Notes: generated by a model from the sequence alone, not told the origin. 64,000 bases of DNA from Knoellia sp. Soil729 (GCF_001427985.1 NZ_LMSA01000005.1:95042-159041), one strand, 5' to 3'; shown: positions 32,905 to 41,753, counted from the first letter of the stretch. Program-made: numbers and translations.

Positions 32905-33507
32905 ATGGTCTTCATGGCAGCAGTCGGATCCGGGGACAGTTCCTCGCCGACTGCTGCCATGGGGCCGGATCTCGGGAGCCTGCTGACCCGAGCAGCACGC
33001 GGTGACGAGTCGGCCTTCGCCGAGCTCTACGACGCCACGGCGGCACGGGTCCACGGACTCGTCGTACGCGTCGTGCGTGACCGGGCCCAGAGCGAAGAGG
33101 TCACCCAGGAGGCCTACCTCGACATCTGGCGCCACTGCACCCGCTTCGACCCCTCGCGGGGGTCGCCACTGTCCTGGATGCTGACGATCGCACACCGCAA
33201 GGCGGTCGACCGGGTTCGCTCGGCCGAGGCCAGCAAGGCGCGCGACCTCACCTACGAGACCACGACCGTCGAACGCGAGCACGACACGACCCTGGAGAAG
33301 GTCGAGGTCCGCCTCGACCAGCAACGAGTACGACGCGCCCTGGCCTCGCTCACCGAGACCCAACGGGGGGCAGTCGAGCTGGCCTACCTCGGAGGGCACA
33401 CCCACACCGAGGTGGCAGCCCTCCTGGGCATCCCGCTCGGGACCGCGAAGACGCGGATCCGGGACGGACTCATCAGACTTCGAGACACTTTGGAGGTGAC
33501 GGCATGA
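32905..33507 (+). CDS. sigK: ECF sigma factor SigK
   Basis: A 200-residue extracytoplasmic-function sigma factor. Region 2: ESAFAELYDATAARVHGLVV through EEVTQEAYLDIWRHCTRFDP; region 4: LTETQRGAVELAYLGGHTHT and EVAALLGIPLGTAKTRIRDG. It is identified as SigK by its rskA partner and the fasciclin gene upstream. Start at ATG 32905, with ATG 32914 as an alternative. The ATGA overlap with rskA couples sigma and anti-sigma synthesis. Confidence 0.92.
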   Translation: MVFMAAVGSGDSSSPTAAMGPDLGSLLTRAARGDESAFAELYDATAARVHGLVVRVVRDRAQSEEVTQEAYLDIWRHCTRFDPSRGSPLSWMLTIAHRKAVDRVRSAEASKARDLTYETTTVEREHDTTLEKVEVRLDQQRVRRALASLTETQRGAVELAYLGGHTHTEVAALLGIPLGTAKTRIRDGLIRLRDTLEVTA

Positions 33508-34349
33508 ACCCAGACACCCACGCGCTGGCCGGCGCCTATGCCGTCAACGCCGTGACCGACGAGGAGCGAGCTTCCTTCGAGCTCCACCTCGACCAGTGCG
33601 CGGACTGCCGCGCCGAGGTCGCCGAGCTGCGCGCTGCCGCGGGCATGCTGGCCACCAACGTCGAGCTGTCTCCCCCACCAGCACTGCGTGCCTCGGTGCT
33701 GTCGGCCATCACCCAGACCCGCCAGCTCTCCCCCCTCACCGGGGCGTCCCATGAACCGGAGGCCGAGCTCGCACCGCAGCCGCCGACCGACCCGGACCCC
33801 GAGCCCGACGCCTCCTTCCCGGTGGAGCACGACGCTGCCCGCCCCGACTCTGCCGCTCCCGTGGAGCAGGACGCCCCCGTCACCGACGAGCTCGCTGCCC
33901 GTCGCCAGCGACGGCTGCGCCCCTGGCTCGCCGCTGCTGCGGCCGCCGCGATCGTCACCGTCGGCGGAGTCGCCTGGCACCCGTGGGACGACGGCACGCC
34001 CACCCTCACCGCCACCGAACAGGTGCTCCGCTCCGACGACGCCCAGCGGCTCGAGCAGCCCATGGGGTCCTCGGAGGTCGCGATCGTCCGCAGCCCGTCC
34101 AAGAAGCAGGCCGTGTTCGTGGCCGACGCCATGCCGCCGGCCCCCTCGGGCAAGGCCTACCAGCTGTGGCTCGACATGCCCGGGCAGGGCATGGTGAGCG
34201 CCGGGATGATCCCGACCGCGGGTTCGACCGTGGCGGTGCTGCTCCACGGCGATGCCACGACCGCGACGGCTGCCGGGATCACGCTCGAACCTGCGAGTGG
34301 CTCCGAGAAGCCGACCACGCCGCCCGTCGCGTTGTTCAGCTTCGCCTGA
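33504..34349 (+). CDS. rskA: Anti-sigma-K factor RskA
   Basis: A 281-residue membrane anti-sigma factor. The N-terminal zinc-binding motif is HLDQCADC (residues 28-35); an acidic, Pro-rich linker (~75-125) leads to one transmembrane helix (PWLAAAAAAAIVTVGGVAW, ~135-155), and the extracytoplasmic RskA domain (~185-280) contains GKAYQLWLDMPG. It holds SigK inactive until cut by regulated proteolysis. It overlaps sigK by four bases. Confidence 0.93.
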   Translation: MNPDTHALAGAYAVNAVTDEERASFELHLDQCADCRAEVAELRAAAGMLATNVELSPPPALRASVLSAITQTRQLSPLTGASHEPEAELAPQPPTDPDPEPDASFPVEHDAARPDSAAPVEQDAPVTDELAARRQRRLRPWLAAAAAAAIVTVGGVAWHPWDDGTPTLTATEQVLRSDDAQRLEQPMGSSEVAIVRSPSKKQAVFVADAMPPAPSGKAYQLWLDMPGQGMVSAGMIPTAGSTVAVLLHGDATTATAAGITLEPASGSEKPTTPPVALFSFA

Positions 34350-34402
34350 GCTCGTCGCCCTCGCCCGAGCTCGTCGGCCGCATCCGCCGCGTCGGTCCCG
34401 TG

Positions 34403-34603
34403 TCAGCGGTCCCGTCGATGGTCACCTCGGCGCGCGGACACGGCGAGGACCACTCCGAGGACCGCCACGATCGGGCCGACGACCGCCCACAGGGTCACCC
34501 CGGACATTGCGCTCCCGCCGAGGACGTTGAGCCCCTGCAAGGTCCAGACGACTCCGGCCAGGACCAGAAGGACTCCAAGAGCGGTGCGGATCCCGGAGCT
34601 CAT
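34403..34603 (-). CDS. Small two-helix membrane protein
   Basis: A 66-residue protein with two hydrophobic helices: ALGVLLVLAGVVWTLQGLNV and SGVTLWAVVGPIVAVLGVVL, then a basic tail (RRGDHRRDR). Such proteins are common and uncharacterised in actinobacteria. Start at ATG 34603, upstream in-frame starts lying in the neighbouring gene. It is convergent with rskA, 53 bases apart. Function unknown. Confidence 0.75.
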   Translation of the reverse strand: MSSGIRTALGVLLVLAGVVWTLQGLNVLGGSAMSGVTLWAVVGPIVAVLGVVLAVSARRGDHRRDR

Positions 34604-34649
34604 GCGAGGGGCCGGGACGAGGTGATCTCCATGCACCACACCGTAGTGC

Positions 34650-34946
34650 TCAGGGACCGCCCTCCACGCCATCGAGCACGAGGATGCGGGCCACGGGGAC
34701 CCCGGCAAGGCCCGGGCTGCTCTCGGGTACCGCCCACACCTTCGTCTGGAGGAACTCGCGGAACGACACTGCTGCGGACTCCGTCTCGAAGTCGAGGTCG
34801 ATGACGACGTAGTGGTCATCGTCGACCGGTTGGGCGATCCGCTGGCCTCGCACGCCGGCGTGGGCGCGCATGTCCGCGAACCTGTCGAAGGCCGCCTTCC
34901 ATGTGGGAAAGGCGGTGATGGCGTGCTCGATGTGAAGGGTGTGCAT
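34650..34946 (-). CDS. Antibiotic-biosynthesis-monooxygenase-like (dimeric alpha-beta barrel) protein
   Basis: A 98-residue protein: MHTLHIEHAITAFPTWKAAF and HYVVIDLDFETESAAVSFRE suggest a ferredoxin-like dimeric alpha-beta barrel, as in the ABM and related small proteins, but no catalytic residue is obvious. Start ATG 34946 chosen because homologous small proteins begin with this segment and the upstream 30 residues are low-complexity. It sits 46 bases upstream of the small membrane protein on the same strand and is divergent from the LuxR-type regulator. Confidence 0.7.
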   Translation of the reverse strand: MHTLHIEHAITAFPTWKAAFDRFADMRAHAGVRGQRIAQPVDDDHYVVIDLDFETESAAVSFREFLQTKVWAVPESSPGLAGVPVARILVLDGVEGGP

Positions 34947-35029
34947 CTCTCCACTGTCCGGCGCCTCCCGACCCCCGGGTATCCCACGAACCTGGGGTCT
35001 TTGCCTGCCGAGGCCCCTACGCTGACGAG

Positions 35030-36082
35030 GTGGCAAGGCCCGGTCTGCGTGAGCTCCAGCCGTCCGCGGTCGAGCGGTTGGCTCGCGACGCCGAGGACTC
35101 TCGCGTGCTGCGGACCGAGCTTCTCTCGAGACTGCGCCGTGTCATCGACTTCGACTGGTATGCATGGGTGCTCACGGACCCGACCACGTCGGTGGGTGTC
35201 GACCCGCTCGCAGAGATCCCCGACCCCTCGAAGATCCCGGCGACGATCCGGCTGAGATATCTCACGTCCCTCAACCGGTGGACGACCCTGGACCATCCCG
35301 CCACCCTGGGGTCGCGAGCCGCGGAGAGTCGCCTCTGGCGTGAGGCTCAAGCCCCCTACGGGGTGGTGGACGTGGCCTCGGTCCCGCTCCGCGACCGCCA
35401 TGGGTGCTGGGGCTTCCTCGACCTCTGGTCCACGCACCCGTTCGGAGCCGACGCACCAGCCGTGCTCGCAGGCCTCGCGCCGCAGCTCACCAGCGCGGTG
35501 CGACGGGTGCGAGCCCGAAGCTTCCACCCCACTGGTCCGGAGGCAGCGCCCGCGAGCGGTCCGACGGTGCTGATCCTCGGAGAGGATCTCTCCATCCTCG
35601 ACAGGGCGCAGGGCTCAGAGTCCTGGCTCCAGCTCCTCCTGCCGCAGCCGGACGGTTCGCGGCCGGTCCCTGCGTGCGCGTTCAACGTGGCCGCACAGCT
35701 GCTCGCCAGGGAGGAGGGCATCGACGACAACGACGCGATGGCACGCATGCCTCTCCCCGGCGGGGCGTGGGCCACCCTGCGCGCCACGCGACTGGAGTCG
35801 GGTCACGCGATCGCCGTCACGATCGAGCACACGAGCGCACGCGACCGGCTGGACGTGTTCGCGCGCGCCCACGGCTTGTCGGCCCGCGAAGGGGACATCC
35901 TGAGCATCATCGCGACCGGTGCGGACACGACCAGGACCGCCGAGGCACTCCGGCTCTCACCGCACACCGTCCAGGACCACCTCAAGTCGGTGTTCGCCAA
36001 GACGGGCGACCACAGCCGGCGCGAGCTGCTGGCGCGCGCCCTGGGCGCACCGCCGGCAGGCTCAGCGGTTGCGGCGCTCTGA
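35030..36082 (+). CDS. LuxR-type HTH transcriptional regulator
   Basis: A 350-residue regulator. The N-terminal 150 residues look like a GAF-type sensor (RVIDFDWYAWVLTDPTTS, SVPLRDRHGCWGFLDLWS). The C-terminus is a LuxR/GerE helix-turn-helix: GLSAREGDILSIIATGADTT and RLSPHTVQDHLKSVFAKTGD. GTG start at 35030; a TACGCT -10-like box just upstream suggests a leaderless transcript. It is divergent from the ABM-like gene, a possible target. The 3' end overlaps the convergent gene at 36062 by 21 bases. Confidence 0.85.
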   Translation: MARPGLRELQPSAVERLARDAEDSRVLRTELLSRLRRVIDFDWYAWVLTDPTTSVGVDPLAEIPDPSKIPATIRLRYLTSLNRWTTLDHPATLGSRAAESRLWREAQAPYGVVDVASVPLRDRHGCWGFLDLWSTHPFGADAPAVLAGLAPQLTSAVRRVRARSFHPTGPEAAPASGPTVLILGEDLSILDRAQGSESWLQLLLPQPDGSRPVPACAFNVAAQLLAREEGIDDNDAMARMPLPGGAWATLRATRLESGHAIAVTIEHTSARDRLDVFARAHGLSAREGDILSIIATGADTTRTAEALRLSPHTVQDHLKSVFAKTGDHSRRELLARALGAPPAGSAVAAL

Positions 36083-36313
36083 CAGGACCTCGAACAGCAC
36101 CGAGACACCGGCCGCGAGCAGTCCGAAGACCAGCGCGCCGAGCAACCCGAGGTAGCCCACGGCGCTCGAGGTCGAGTACGACCCCTGGGCGACGCGGTCG
36201 GACTGCGCCTCGATCCCGCGGTAGACCCCGAAGAAGCCGCCGATGGCGAAGCCCACGACCGCACCGATGATGAGGACGCGGAGGTGGTTGGGGCGACGGA
36301 CCTGACTGTTCAC
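36062..36313 (-). CDS. Small membrane protein of unknown function
   Basis: An 83-residue protein with two hydrophobic segments: RVLIIGAVVGFAIGGFFGVY (residues ~12-31) and VGYLGLLGALVFGLLAAGVS (~50-70), and a basic C-terminus. The GTG at 36313 (VNSQVRR...) is the likely start; an upstream start would run into the LLM gene. It lies 10 bases downstream of the LLM oxidoreductase gene, probably as the last gene of the sequence SCP-LLM-membrane protein. Confidence 0.7.
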   Translation of the reverse strand: MNSQVRRPNHLRVLIIGAVVGFAIGGFFGVYRGIEAQSDRVAQGSYSTSSAVGYLGLLGALVFGLLAAGVSVLFEVLSERRNR

Positions 36314-36323
36314 CCAGTCCACG

Positions 36324-37193
36324 CTACTTGCCGGCCGAAGCCCCCACCACACCGGAGGCGACGGCCTCGAGCGCCGCCAGCGAACCGGCATACGGGGACT
36401 CCGGACGCGGCCAGTGGGTGATGGTGTCGGTGAAACCGAGCTCGGCCGCGCGACCGGTGACCTCTTGGTAGACGCCCACCGACTCCAGTGAGAACTGCGG
36501 CGAGCCGTCGAGGGACAGGTAGCGGTCGAGCCCCGACGAACCCTCGATCGCCGTGAACCGCTCCACCAGCTCGGCCACTCCGGCCCACCATGCAGCGACC
36601 GTCTCGGCGTCCCGCGGTCCGGTGGTCACCCAGCCCTGCCCGTAGCGCGCGGCCAGCCGCAGCGAGCGCGGGCCGTTGGCGGCCACGACGAAAGGCACCC
36701 GGTCACGCACGGGACCCGGGAGCGTGCGGGCGTCGCGGACGGCATACCGGTCGCCGTCGTGCTCGACGTGGTCCTCGCGCAGGAGCCGGTCGAGCAGGGG
36801 GACGTACTCGTGGAACCGGTCGACGCGAGCCTTGAGCGGATGCGACTCCCCGAGCACGGCCGAGTCGAGGTCGCCGCCCGTCCCGAGCCCGCACAGGAAC
36901 CGCCCGCCAGACAGGTCGTCGAGCGCCAGCACGTCACGCGCGAACACGTAGGGGTGGCGGAAGTTCGGCGACGTGACGAACGTGCCCAGCCCGATCGTCG
37001 AGGTCACGCCCGCCGCTGCCGCCAGGGTCGGCACCGCGGGGAACCAGGTCGAGTCCGGCAGCCCACCCCACACGAGGTGGTCGTAGACCCACGCGTGCGC
37101 GAAGCCCATCTCCTCCGCCGCGCACCACCGCGGGCCCGCCTCGCGCCAGGGGAGGTCGGGCAGGATCGAGATTCCGTGGCGCAGTGGTGCCAT
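36324..37193 (-). CDS. LLM-class (F420-dependent) oxidoreductase
   Basis: A 289-residue luciferase-like monooxygenase-fold protein. EEMGFAHAWVYDHLVWGG, TIGLGTFVTSPNFRHPYVFA, RFLCGLGTGGDLD and VPFVVAANGPRSLRLAARYG are standard family segments. Such proteins use F420 or FMN; fgd in this window can supply reduced F420. It is eight bases downstream of the sterol-carrier-like gene. Substrate unknown. Confidence 0.85.
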   Translation of the reverse strand: MAPLRHGISILPDLPWREAGPRWCAAEEMGFAHAWVYDHLVWGGLPDSTWFPAVPTLAAAAGVTSTIGLGTFVTSPNFRHPYVFARDVLALDDLSGGRFLCGLGTGGDLDSAVLGESHPLKARVDRFHEYVPLLDRLLREDHVEHDGDRYAVRDARTLPGPVRDRVPFVVAANGPRSLRLAARYGQGWVTTGPRDAETVAAWWAGVAELVERFTAIEGSSGLDRYLSLDGSPQFSLESVGVYQEVTGRAAELGFTDTITHWPRPESPYAGSLAALEAVASGVVGASAGK

Positions 37194-37200
37194 GGTCCGC

Positions 37201-37599
37201 TCAGCTTTCGTCGAGGTCCGGGAACAGCGGGAGGTATGCCGTGAGGTCGGCTCGCGTGCCGCTCACCCGAAGTGCCCCCTGGCCGGCGGCCCCGGCCGGG
37301 TCGACGCGACCGACGGCGAGCGCCAGCCAGGTCGCGGCGTCGGTCTCGATGACGTTGGGCGGAGTGCCCCGACGGTGCTGCAGTCCCTCGATGCACTGCA
37401 CCGCCCCGAAGGGAGGGACCCGCACCTCAACGCTCCGCCCGGGCGCCCGGGTCTCGAGCTCCTCCAGGGTGAAGCGCACGGCGAGCGCCGTCGTGGCCCG
37501 ATCGGTGCCCGCGCCGCCTCGCTGGGCCGACGCCCAGGAGGCGAGTGCCGCGCGACCGTCAGCGACACGAACTCGGCGGCGGGGCGGCATACCGGTCAT
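37201..37599 (-). CDS. Sterol-carrier-family protein (MDMPI/SCP2-like)
   Basis: A 132-residue protein: VRFTLEELETRAPGRSVEVR, VPPFGAVQCIEGLQHRRGTP, then ETDAATWLALAVGRV match the bacterial sterol-carrier-like family; the mycobacterial homologue lies next to purF. Two in-frame ATGs (37599 and 37590) are possible, the octamer CGGCATAC overlapping the second. A lipid-binding role is inferred from the fold only. It is probably cotranscribed with the LLM gene. Confidence 0.78.
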   Translation of the reverse strand: MTGMPPRRRVRVADGRAALASWASAQRGGAGTDRATTALAVRFTLEELETRAPGRSVEVRVPPFGAVQCIEGLQHRRGTPPNVIETDAATWLALAVGRVDPAGAAGQGALRVSGTRADLTAYLPLFPDLDES

Positions 37600-37647
37600 C
37601 GTAGGTGGGCGGAGGACGCTCCCGGATCCGACCGTTCGCAGCACATT

Positions 37648-37661
37648 CACAAATAGTTGTG
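37648..37661. promoter_or_regulatory. Palindrome upstream of the 5'-nucleotidase gene
   Basis: CACAA-ATAG-TTGTG, a 5-base inverted repeat in unusually AT-rich DNA, about 90 bases upstream of the nucleotidase start codon and 49 bases upstream of the sterol-carrier gene. A candidate operator for either divergent gene. Confidence 0.35.
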
Positions 37662-37750
37662 CAGACCCCAGTGACGCCAGCAGATTTCTGGGGGAACATG
37701 GTCCACGTGCCGGGACCCCTGCCCGCACCTGACGGTCTCCCGGAGGACAC

Positions 37751-39787
37751 ATGAAGCACGGCAGAACCATCGCCGCGGCCGCGACCGGATTGGTCCTGGT
37801 CGGCTCGGCAGCACTGACCGGCCCCACGGCGTCGGCAGCGACGAACATGAACGGCGCCCCGCTCCCCGCGGGCACCACCCCGATCAACATCCTCAACCTC
37901 AACGACTTCCACGGTCGGATCGACACCGACGGCAAGGGCACGCTGGGCAAGAACTTCGCCTGCACGCTGCTCACCCAGCGCGAGAACCTCGGCGCTGCGA
38001 ACACCCTCACGCTCGGCGCTGGTGACCTCGTCGGAGCATCGCCGTTCACGTCGGCCGTCCAGAACGACGAGCCCACGATCGACTACCTCAACGCCATCGG
38101 GGTGAACGCGTCCTCGGTGGGCAACCACGAGTTCGACCAGGGCTATGCCGACCTCACCGACCGCATCGAGCCCCACGCGGACTTCCAGTACGTCGGCGCC
38201 AACGTCTTCCTCAAGGGGACCCAGACACCCGCGCTCAAGCAGTACGAGTCCTACACCGTCGGCGGCCTGCGCGTTGCCGTCATCGGCGGCGTCACCAAGG
38301 ACACCCCCAACCTCGTCGCAGGTGAAGGCGTCGCGAACCTCGACTTCATCGACCCGGTCGAGGGCGTCAACCGCGTCGCCACCCAGCTCACCGACGGCAA
38401 CGCCGCCAACGGAGAGGCCGACGTCCTCATCGCCGAGTACCACGAAGGTGGGCCCTTCTCGTCGACCAACGGAACGCTCGCCGACCAGCTGGCCGTGCCC
38501 GTCTTCGCGCACCTCGTCAACGACACCTCCGCCAAGGTCGCCGCGATCCTGCAGGGTCACACGCACCAGGCCTACGTCTACGACGTCCAGATCCCCGGTG
38601 AGTCCGCCGGTCAGACGCGCCCCGTCCTCCAGACCGGAAACTACGCAGCCGCCGTCGGCAAGATCCAGCTCGGCTACGACCCGGCTGCCAAGAAGGTCAC
38701 GGCCTACAACGCGGCCAACATCCCGGCCATCGCTCCGTCAGCCGCCTGCCTCGCGAACCCGACCTACCAGACCGCGGCCAAGATCATCGACGACGCCATC
38801 GCCTACGCCGCACCCATCGCGGCCCAGCCGGTCGGCAAGATCACGAGCAGCATCACCCGTGACGGCGCGGACGACCGCAAGCGGGAGTCGGCCCTGTCGA
38901 ACCTCATCGCCCAGCAGTACGTCGAGTCCCTCAACGCCCCAGGCCGCGACCTCGGCGTCGACATCGGGGTCATGAACCCCGGTGGTGTGCGCACCGACCT
39001 GCTCTACGGCACCGACGGCACGGTGACGTTCGCCCAGGCCGCCACCGTGCTGCCCTTCGGCAACAACCTCAAGGCTGCCGACTACACCGGTGCCCAGTTC
39101 AAGCAGATCCTCGAGGAGCAGTGGCAGCCGGACGGCCTCTCGCGGCCCTACCTGGCACTGGGCGTGTCCAAGAACGTCAGCTACACCTACGACCCGAACC
39201 GCCCCAAGGGTGACCGGATCACCGGCATCTTCCTCGACGGCAAGCCGATCGACCCGGCGGGGACCTACACGATCGCCTCCTCGTCGTTCCTCATCACGAA
39301 CGTGGGCGTCGCGCCGGACAACTTCGGCACCTTCCTCGAGGGCACGAACTACCGCGACTCCGGCCTGGTCGACCAGAACGCCTTCGTCGACTGGATCGGC
39401 GCCAACAGCCCGCTCTCACCGCCCCTCGTCCAGCACGGTGTCGGCGTCCTTGCCGCCAAGGTCACGGGCGACAAGAACGCTTCCCAGAAGTTCACCCTGC
39501 GCCTCGAGGGCTTCGACCTCGCCGGCGCCTCGGCCGTCGCCAACACCTCGGCCAAGGTCGCGATCAACGGTGTGACGATCCAGGATGTCCCGATCACCAC
39601 GGTCCGGGTGCCGGCCCCGCCGTCGCCCTCACGTGACGGTGTCCTCGACGCCAGCTTCTCGCTCACCAAGCAGCAGCTCCTGCCGTGGACCAAGGGCAAC
39701 GGTCACCGTGACGTCCCCGTCATGCTGACGATCACGGCGGCGCCGACCGGCACCACGGCCTACGTCCCGGTGACGATCAGCAAGTAG
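37751..39787 (+). CDS. Secreted bifunctional metallophosphatase/5'-nucleotidase
   Basis: A 678-residue exported enzyme that removes phosphate from nucleotides outside the cell. Signal peptide (ATGLVLVGSAALTGPTASAA, cut near residue 30). Metallophosphatase domain: NDFHGRID, GAGDLVGASP, GNHEFDQGYADL and GHTHQAY supply the two-metal ligands. The 5'-nucleotidase C-terminal domain follows: MNPGGVRTDLLYG, VLPFGNNL and NRPKGDRITGIFLDGKPID. The last ~130 residues are an extra beta domain. Start ATG 37751 behind CGGAGGA. It is monocistronic, with terminator at 39808. A role in purine or phosphate scavenging fits. Confidence 0.93.
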   Translation: MKHGRTIAAAATGLVLVGSAALTGPTASAATNMNGAPLPAGTTPINILNLNDFHGRIDTDGKGTLGKNFACTLLTQRENLGAANTLTLGAGDLVGASPFTSAVQNDEPTIDYLNAIGVNASSVGNHEFDQGYADLTDRIEPHADFQYVGANVFLKGTQTPALKQYESYTVGGLRVAVIGGVTKDTPNLVAGEGVANLDFIDPVEGVNRVATQLTDGNAANGEADVLIAEYHEGGPFSSTNGTLADQLAVPVFAHLVNDTSAKVAAILQGHTHQAYVYDVQIPGESAGQTRPVLQTGNYAAAVGKIQLGYDPAAKKVTAYNAANIPAIAPSAACLANPTYQTAAKIIDDAIAYAAPIAAQPVGKITSSITRDGADDRKRESALSNLIAQQYVESLNAPGRDLGVDIGVMNPGGVRTDLLYGTDGTVTFAQAATVLPFGNNLKAADYTGAQFKQILEEQWQPDGLSRPYLALGVSKNVSYTYDPNRPKGDRITGIFLDGKPIDPAGTYTIASSSFLITNVGVAPDNFGTFLEGTNYRDSGLVDQNAFVDWIGANSPLSPPLVQHGVGVLAAKVTGDKNASQKFTLRLEGFDLAGASAVANTSAKVAINGVTIQDVPITTVRVPAPPSPSRDGVLDASFSLTKQQLLPWTKGNGHRDVPVMLTITAAPTGTTAYVPVTISK

Positions 39788-39807
39788 TCGGCCACAACGC
39801 ACAACCC

Positions 39808-39843
39808 AGCACCCCCTGCGCCACTGTGGCGTGGGGGGTGCTT
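39808..39843. terminator. Hairpin terminator after the 5'-nucleotidase gene
   Basis: AGCACCCCCTGCGCCAC pairs with GTGGCGTGGGGGGTGCT with about 15 of 17 matches around a very small loop, ending in CTTGG. It lies between the nucleotidase stop and the following GTG start. Confidence 0.8.
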
Positions 39844-39853
39844 GGCTTTGGCC

Positions 39854-40654
39854 GTGAGCGATGAAGCCGAGTTCGAGCAGGACGGCGACGTCACGTGGAT
39901 CCGGATCGGGGACTTCGCCCAGTCCGCGGTGTCGATTGCCGACCCGGAGAACCTCGTCTTCGAGTACGTCCAGCACCTGGCCCTGTGCATCGACGCCTTC
40001 TTCGCACGGCCTGGGCCGGTGCGGGTGACGCACGTCGGCGGGGCCGGGCTGACGTTGGCGCGGTGGGTGCACGCCACCCGGCCGGGGTCGCCGCAGATCG
40101 TCCTGGAGCCCGACGTCGCGCTCACCGAGGCGGTGCGGCGCGAGCTGCCGCTGCCACGCGGTCACCGGATCCGGGTCCGCCCCCAGACGGGAGAGGCCGG
40201 CTTCGCGTCACTGGCCGACGCCAGTGCGGACCTCGTGATCCTCGACGCCTACGTCGACGGCCGGGTCCCCGCCTCCCTCACCACGGTCGAGTGGCTGAGC
40301 GAGGTGGCACGCGTCCTGGCGCCTGGCGGTCTCTTCCTCGCGAACCTCGGCGACCGTCCCGGACTTCGGTATGCCGGCCGCGTCGCCTCCGGTGCCCGGG
40401 CCGCGCTGGGTCCGGGCTCCCAGACGGCCTACGTCGGGCTGCAGCAGGTCCTCAAGAACAAGGGGTTCGGCAACGTCGTGCTCATGGCGTCGCGCAGCCC
40501 CCTGCCTCTGTTCGAGATGCGTCGCGCGACGGCCCGGGTGCCCCTGCCCACCGGCGTGGTGCCGCCGGCCGAGGTGCTGTCACGCAGCGCCGGCGCCGCA
40601 CCGTTCAGCGCGGATGGCGACGACACCTCGGCGTCCCCGGTCCCACCCACCTGA
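39854..40654 (+). CDS. Spermidine-synthase-like (polyamine aminopropyltransferase fold) protein
   Basis: A 266-residue class I methyltransferase-fold protein. VRVTHVGGAGLTLARWVHAT (motif I), IVLEPDVALTEAVRR (acidic residue after strand 2) and LVILDAYVDGRVPASLTT (motif IV) resemble spermidine synthases, and the Tyr/Asp pattern of the polyamine site is only partly conserved. GTG 39854 is chosen; a TTG at 39842 would fall in the terminator stem. Many actinobacterial members of this type are annotated fused MFS/spermidine synthase or hypothetical; the donor and acceptor are unknown. Confidence 0.78.
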   Translation: MSDEAEFEQDGDVTWIRIGDFAQSAVSIADPENLVFEYVQHLALCIDAFFARPGPVRVTHVGGAGLTLARWVHATRPGSPQIVLEPDVALTEAVRRELPLPRGHRIRVRPQTGEAGFASLADASADLVILDAYVDGRVPASLTTVEWLSEVARVLAPGGLFLANLGDRPGLRYAGRVASGARAALGPGSQTAYVGLQQVLKNKGFGNVVLMASRSPLPLFEMRRATARVPLPTGVVPPAEVLSRSAGAAPFSADGDDTSASPVPPT

Positions 40655-40680
40655 CCGGCTCCGGTCCTGCTGGACCCCGG

Positions 40681-41421
40681 TCAGCTCGGCGGCCTGAAGT
40701 CCTCCGGCGACCAGTCATCGCGGTAGTCCTCGCCGCCCCCGCTGGCCGGTTGGGTCCGTGCATCACGGGTGAAGCTCGTCGGAGGGCGAGGTCGGTCAAC
40801 CGCCCACTGCTCACCCGCCTCGTCCGTCCCGTGGAGGTCGTCGAGGCCGTCGAGGCCGTCATCGCGCTCCTCCTCGGAGTCGTCGCCGATGTCGTCGACG
40901 AGAGGCCCGAGGCGCAGCCACGCGAGTGTCGCGGCAACCAGGACCAGCAGCGAGGCACCCAGGGTCGACAGGAAGGCGAGCGATGAGTCGGCCAGCTGCC
41001 TGGCATCCAAGAATGCTCCGACGCCCTCGGTGGCACTCGGGGAGGTCAGGAGATAGAGGGCGGCCGCGACCAGGACCAGGACGGGGACCATGACCAGGAG
41101 CAGAGCGCCGAACACCTCCCAACGGAGGCTTCTGACGCGGTCCCAAGAGGGAATCCGGTGCAGGAGCACCACGGCGGCAGCCACCAGGGCCGAGGCCAGC
41201 AACAGCTGAGTGCTCAGCGCGCGGTAGGTGAAGTCGAACATCGCCATGGCGAGGCGAGCCCCGAAAGGGGCGCCCACATCGGTCTGAATGCCGTCCTGAC
41301 TGTAGGACTGACCCGCTTGCTGCCACACGGAGCGGATGACGAGCCCAACTCCGATGACGGTCAACACCGATGCACCGGCCAGGAGCCTGGCACTGGTCCC
41401 GACGAACCGCTCAGCTGACAT
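40681..41421 (-). CDS. Membrane protein of unknown function
   Basis: About 246 residues with four hydrophobic segments: VLTVIGVGLVIRSVWQ, LSTQLLLASALVAAAVVLLH, LLLVMVPVLVLVAAALYLL and LGASLLVLVAATLAWL, then a long acidic, proline-rich C-terminal tail (DDIGDDSEEERDDGLDGLDD...). No clear ribosome site; ATG 41421 (MSAERF) is the most likely start, an alternative lying at 41475. The tail is disordered and probably cytoplasmic. No family recognised. Confidence 0.65.
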   Translation of the reverse strand: MSAERFVGTSARLLAGASVLTVIGVGLVIRSVWQQAGQSYSQDGIQTDVGAPFGARLAMAMFDFTYRALSTQLLLASALVAAAVVLLHRIPSWDRVRSLRWEVFGALLLVMVPVLVLVAAALYLLTSPSATEGVGAFLDARQLADSSLAFLSTLGASLLVLVAATLAWLRLGPLVDDIGDDSEEERDDGLDGLDDLHGTDEAGEQWAVDRPRPPTSFTRDARTQPASGGGEDYRDDWSPEDFRPPS

Positions 41422-41520
41422 CGACCGAACCCGCACTGGCCACCCTCCCCGCGACGACAACGCTGTCCCAAGCACAGGCTAGGGGGCCGCGGCGCTCAGG
41501 TACCGGCTTTCCGCGCAGGA

Positions 41521-41718
41521 TCAGGCGGCGTCGGCCTCGCGAGCCAGACGGGCGACGCGTGCCGCCTCGACCTTGGCGTCTCGTCGCCGTCGCAGCCGCA
41601 TCTGCGGATCGTCGCCCGCGCCGAGCTGGGCCGGCCCGAACACCTCCCACATCGCCATCTGGAGCCGGTACCCCAAGCGGTAGCCCAACGACAGCCCTTC
41701 GTTCTCCGGCTTGCTCAT
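41521..41718 (-). CDS. Short hypothetical protein divergent from an OhrR-like regulator
   Basis: A 65-residue protein (MSKPENEGLSLGYRLGYRLQ at the N-terminus, basic Arg/Ala-rich C-terminus) with no domain I recognise. The ATG at 41718 has a GAAGGAAGAG ribosome site; another in-frame start lies at 41736. It is divergent from the MarR gene and shares the palindrome at 41737, so it may be controlled by that regulator. Confidence 0.65.
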   Translation of the reverse strand: MSKPENEGLSLGYRLGYRLQMAMWEVFGPAQLGAGDDPQMRLRRRRDAKVEAARVARLAREADAA

Positions 41719-41736
41719 GTGCCACTCTTCCTTCAC

Positions 41737-41753
41737 GCACCAATTGTTTGTGC
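41737..41753. promoter_or_regulatory. Candidate MarR/OhrR operator
   Basis: GCACCAA-TTG-TTTGTGC, an inverted repeat with 6 of 7 arm matches, in the AT-richer gap between the short hypothetical gene and the MarR gene. MarR-family repressors bind such 17-22 base palindromes near their own genes. Confidence 0.5.
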
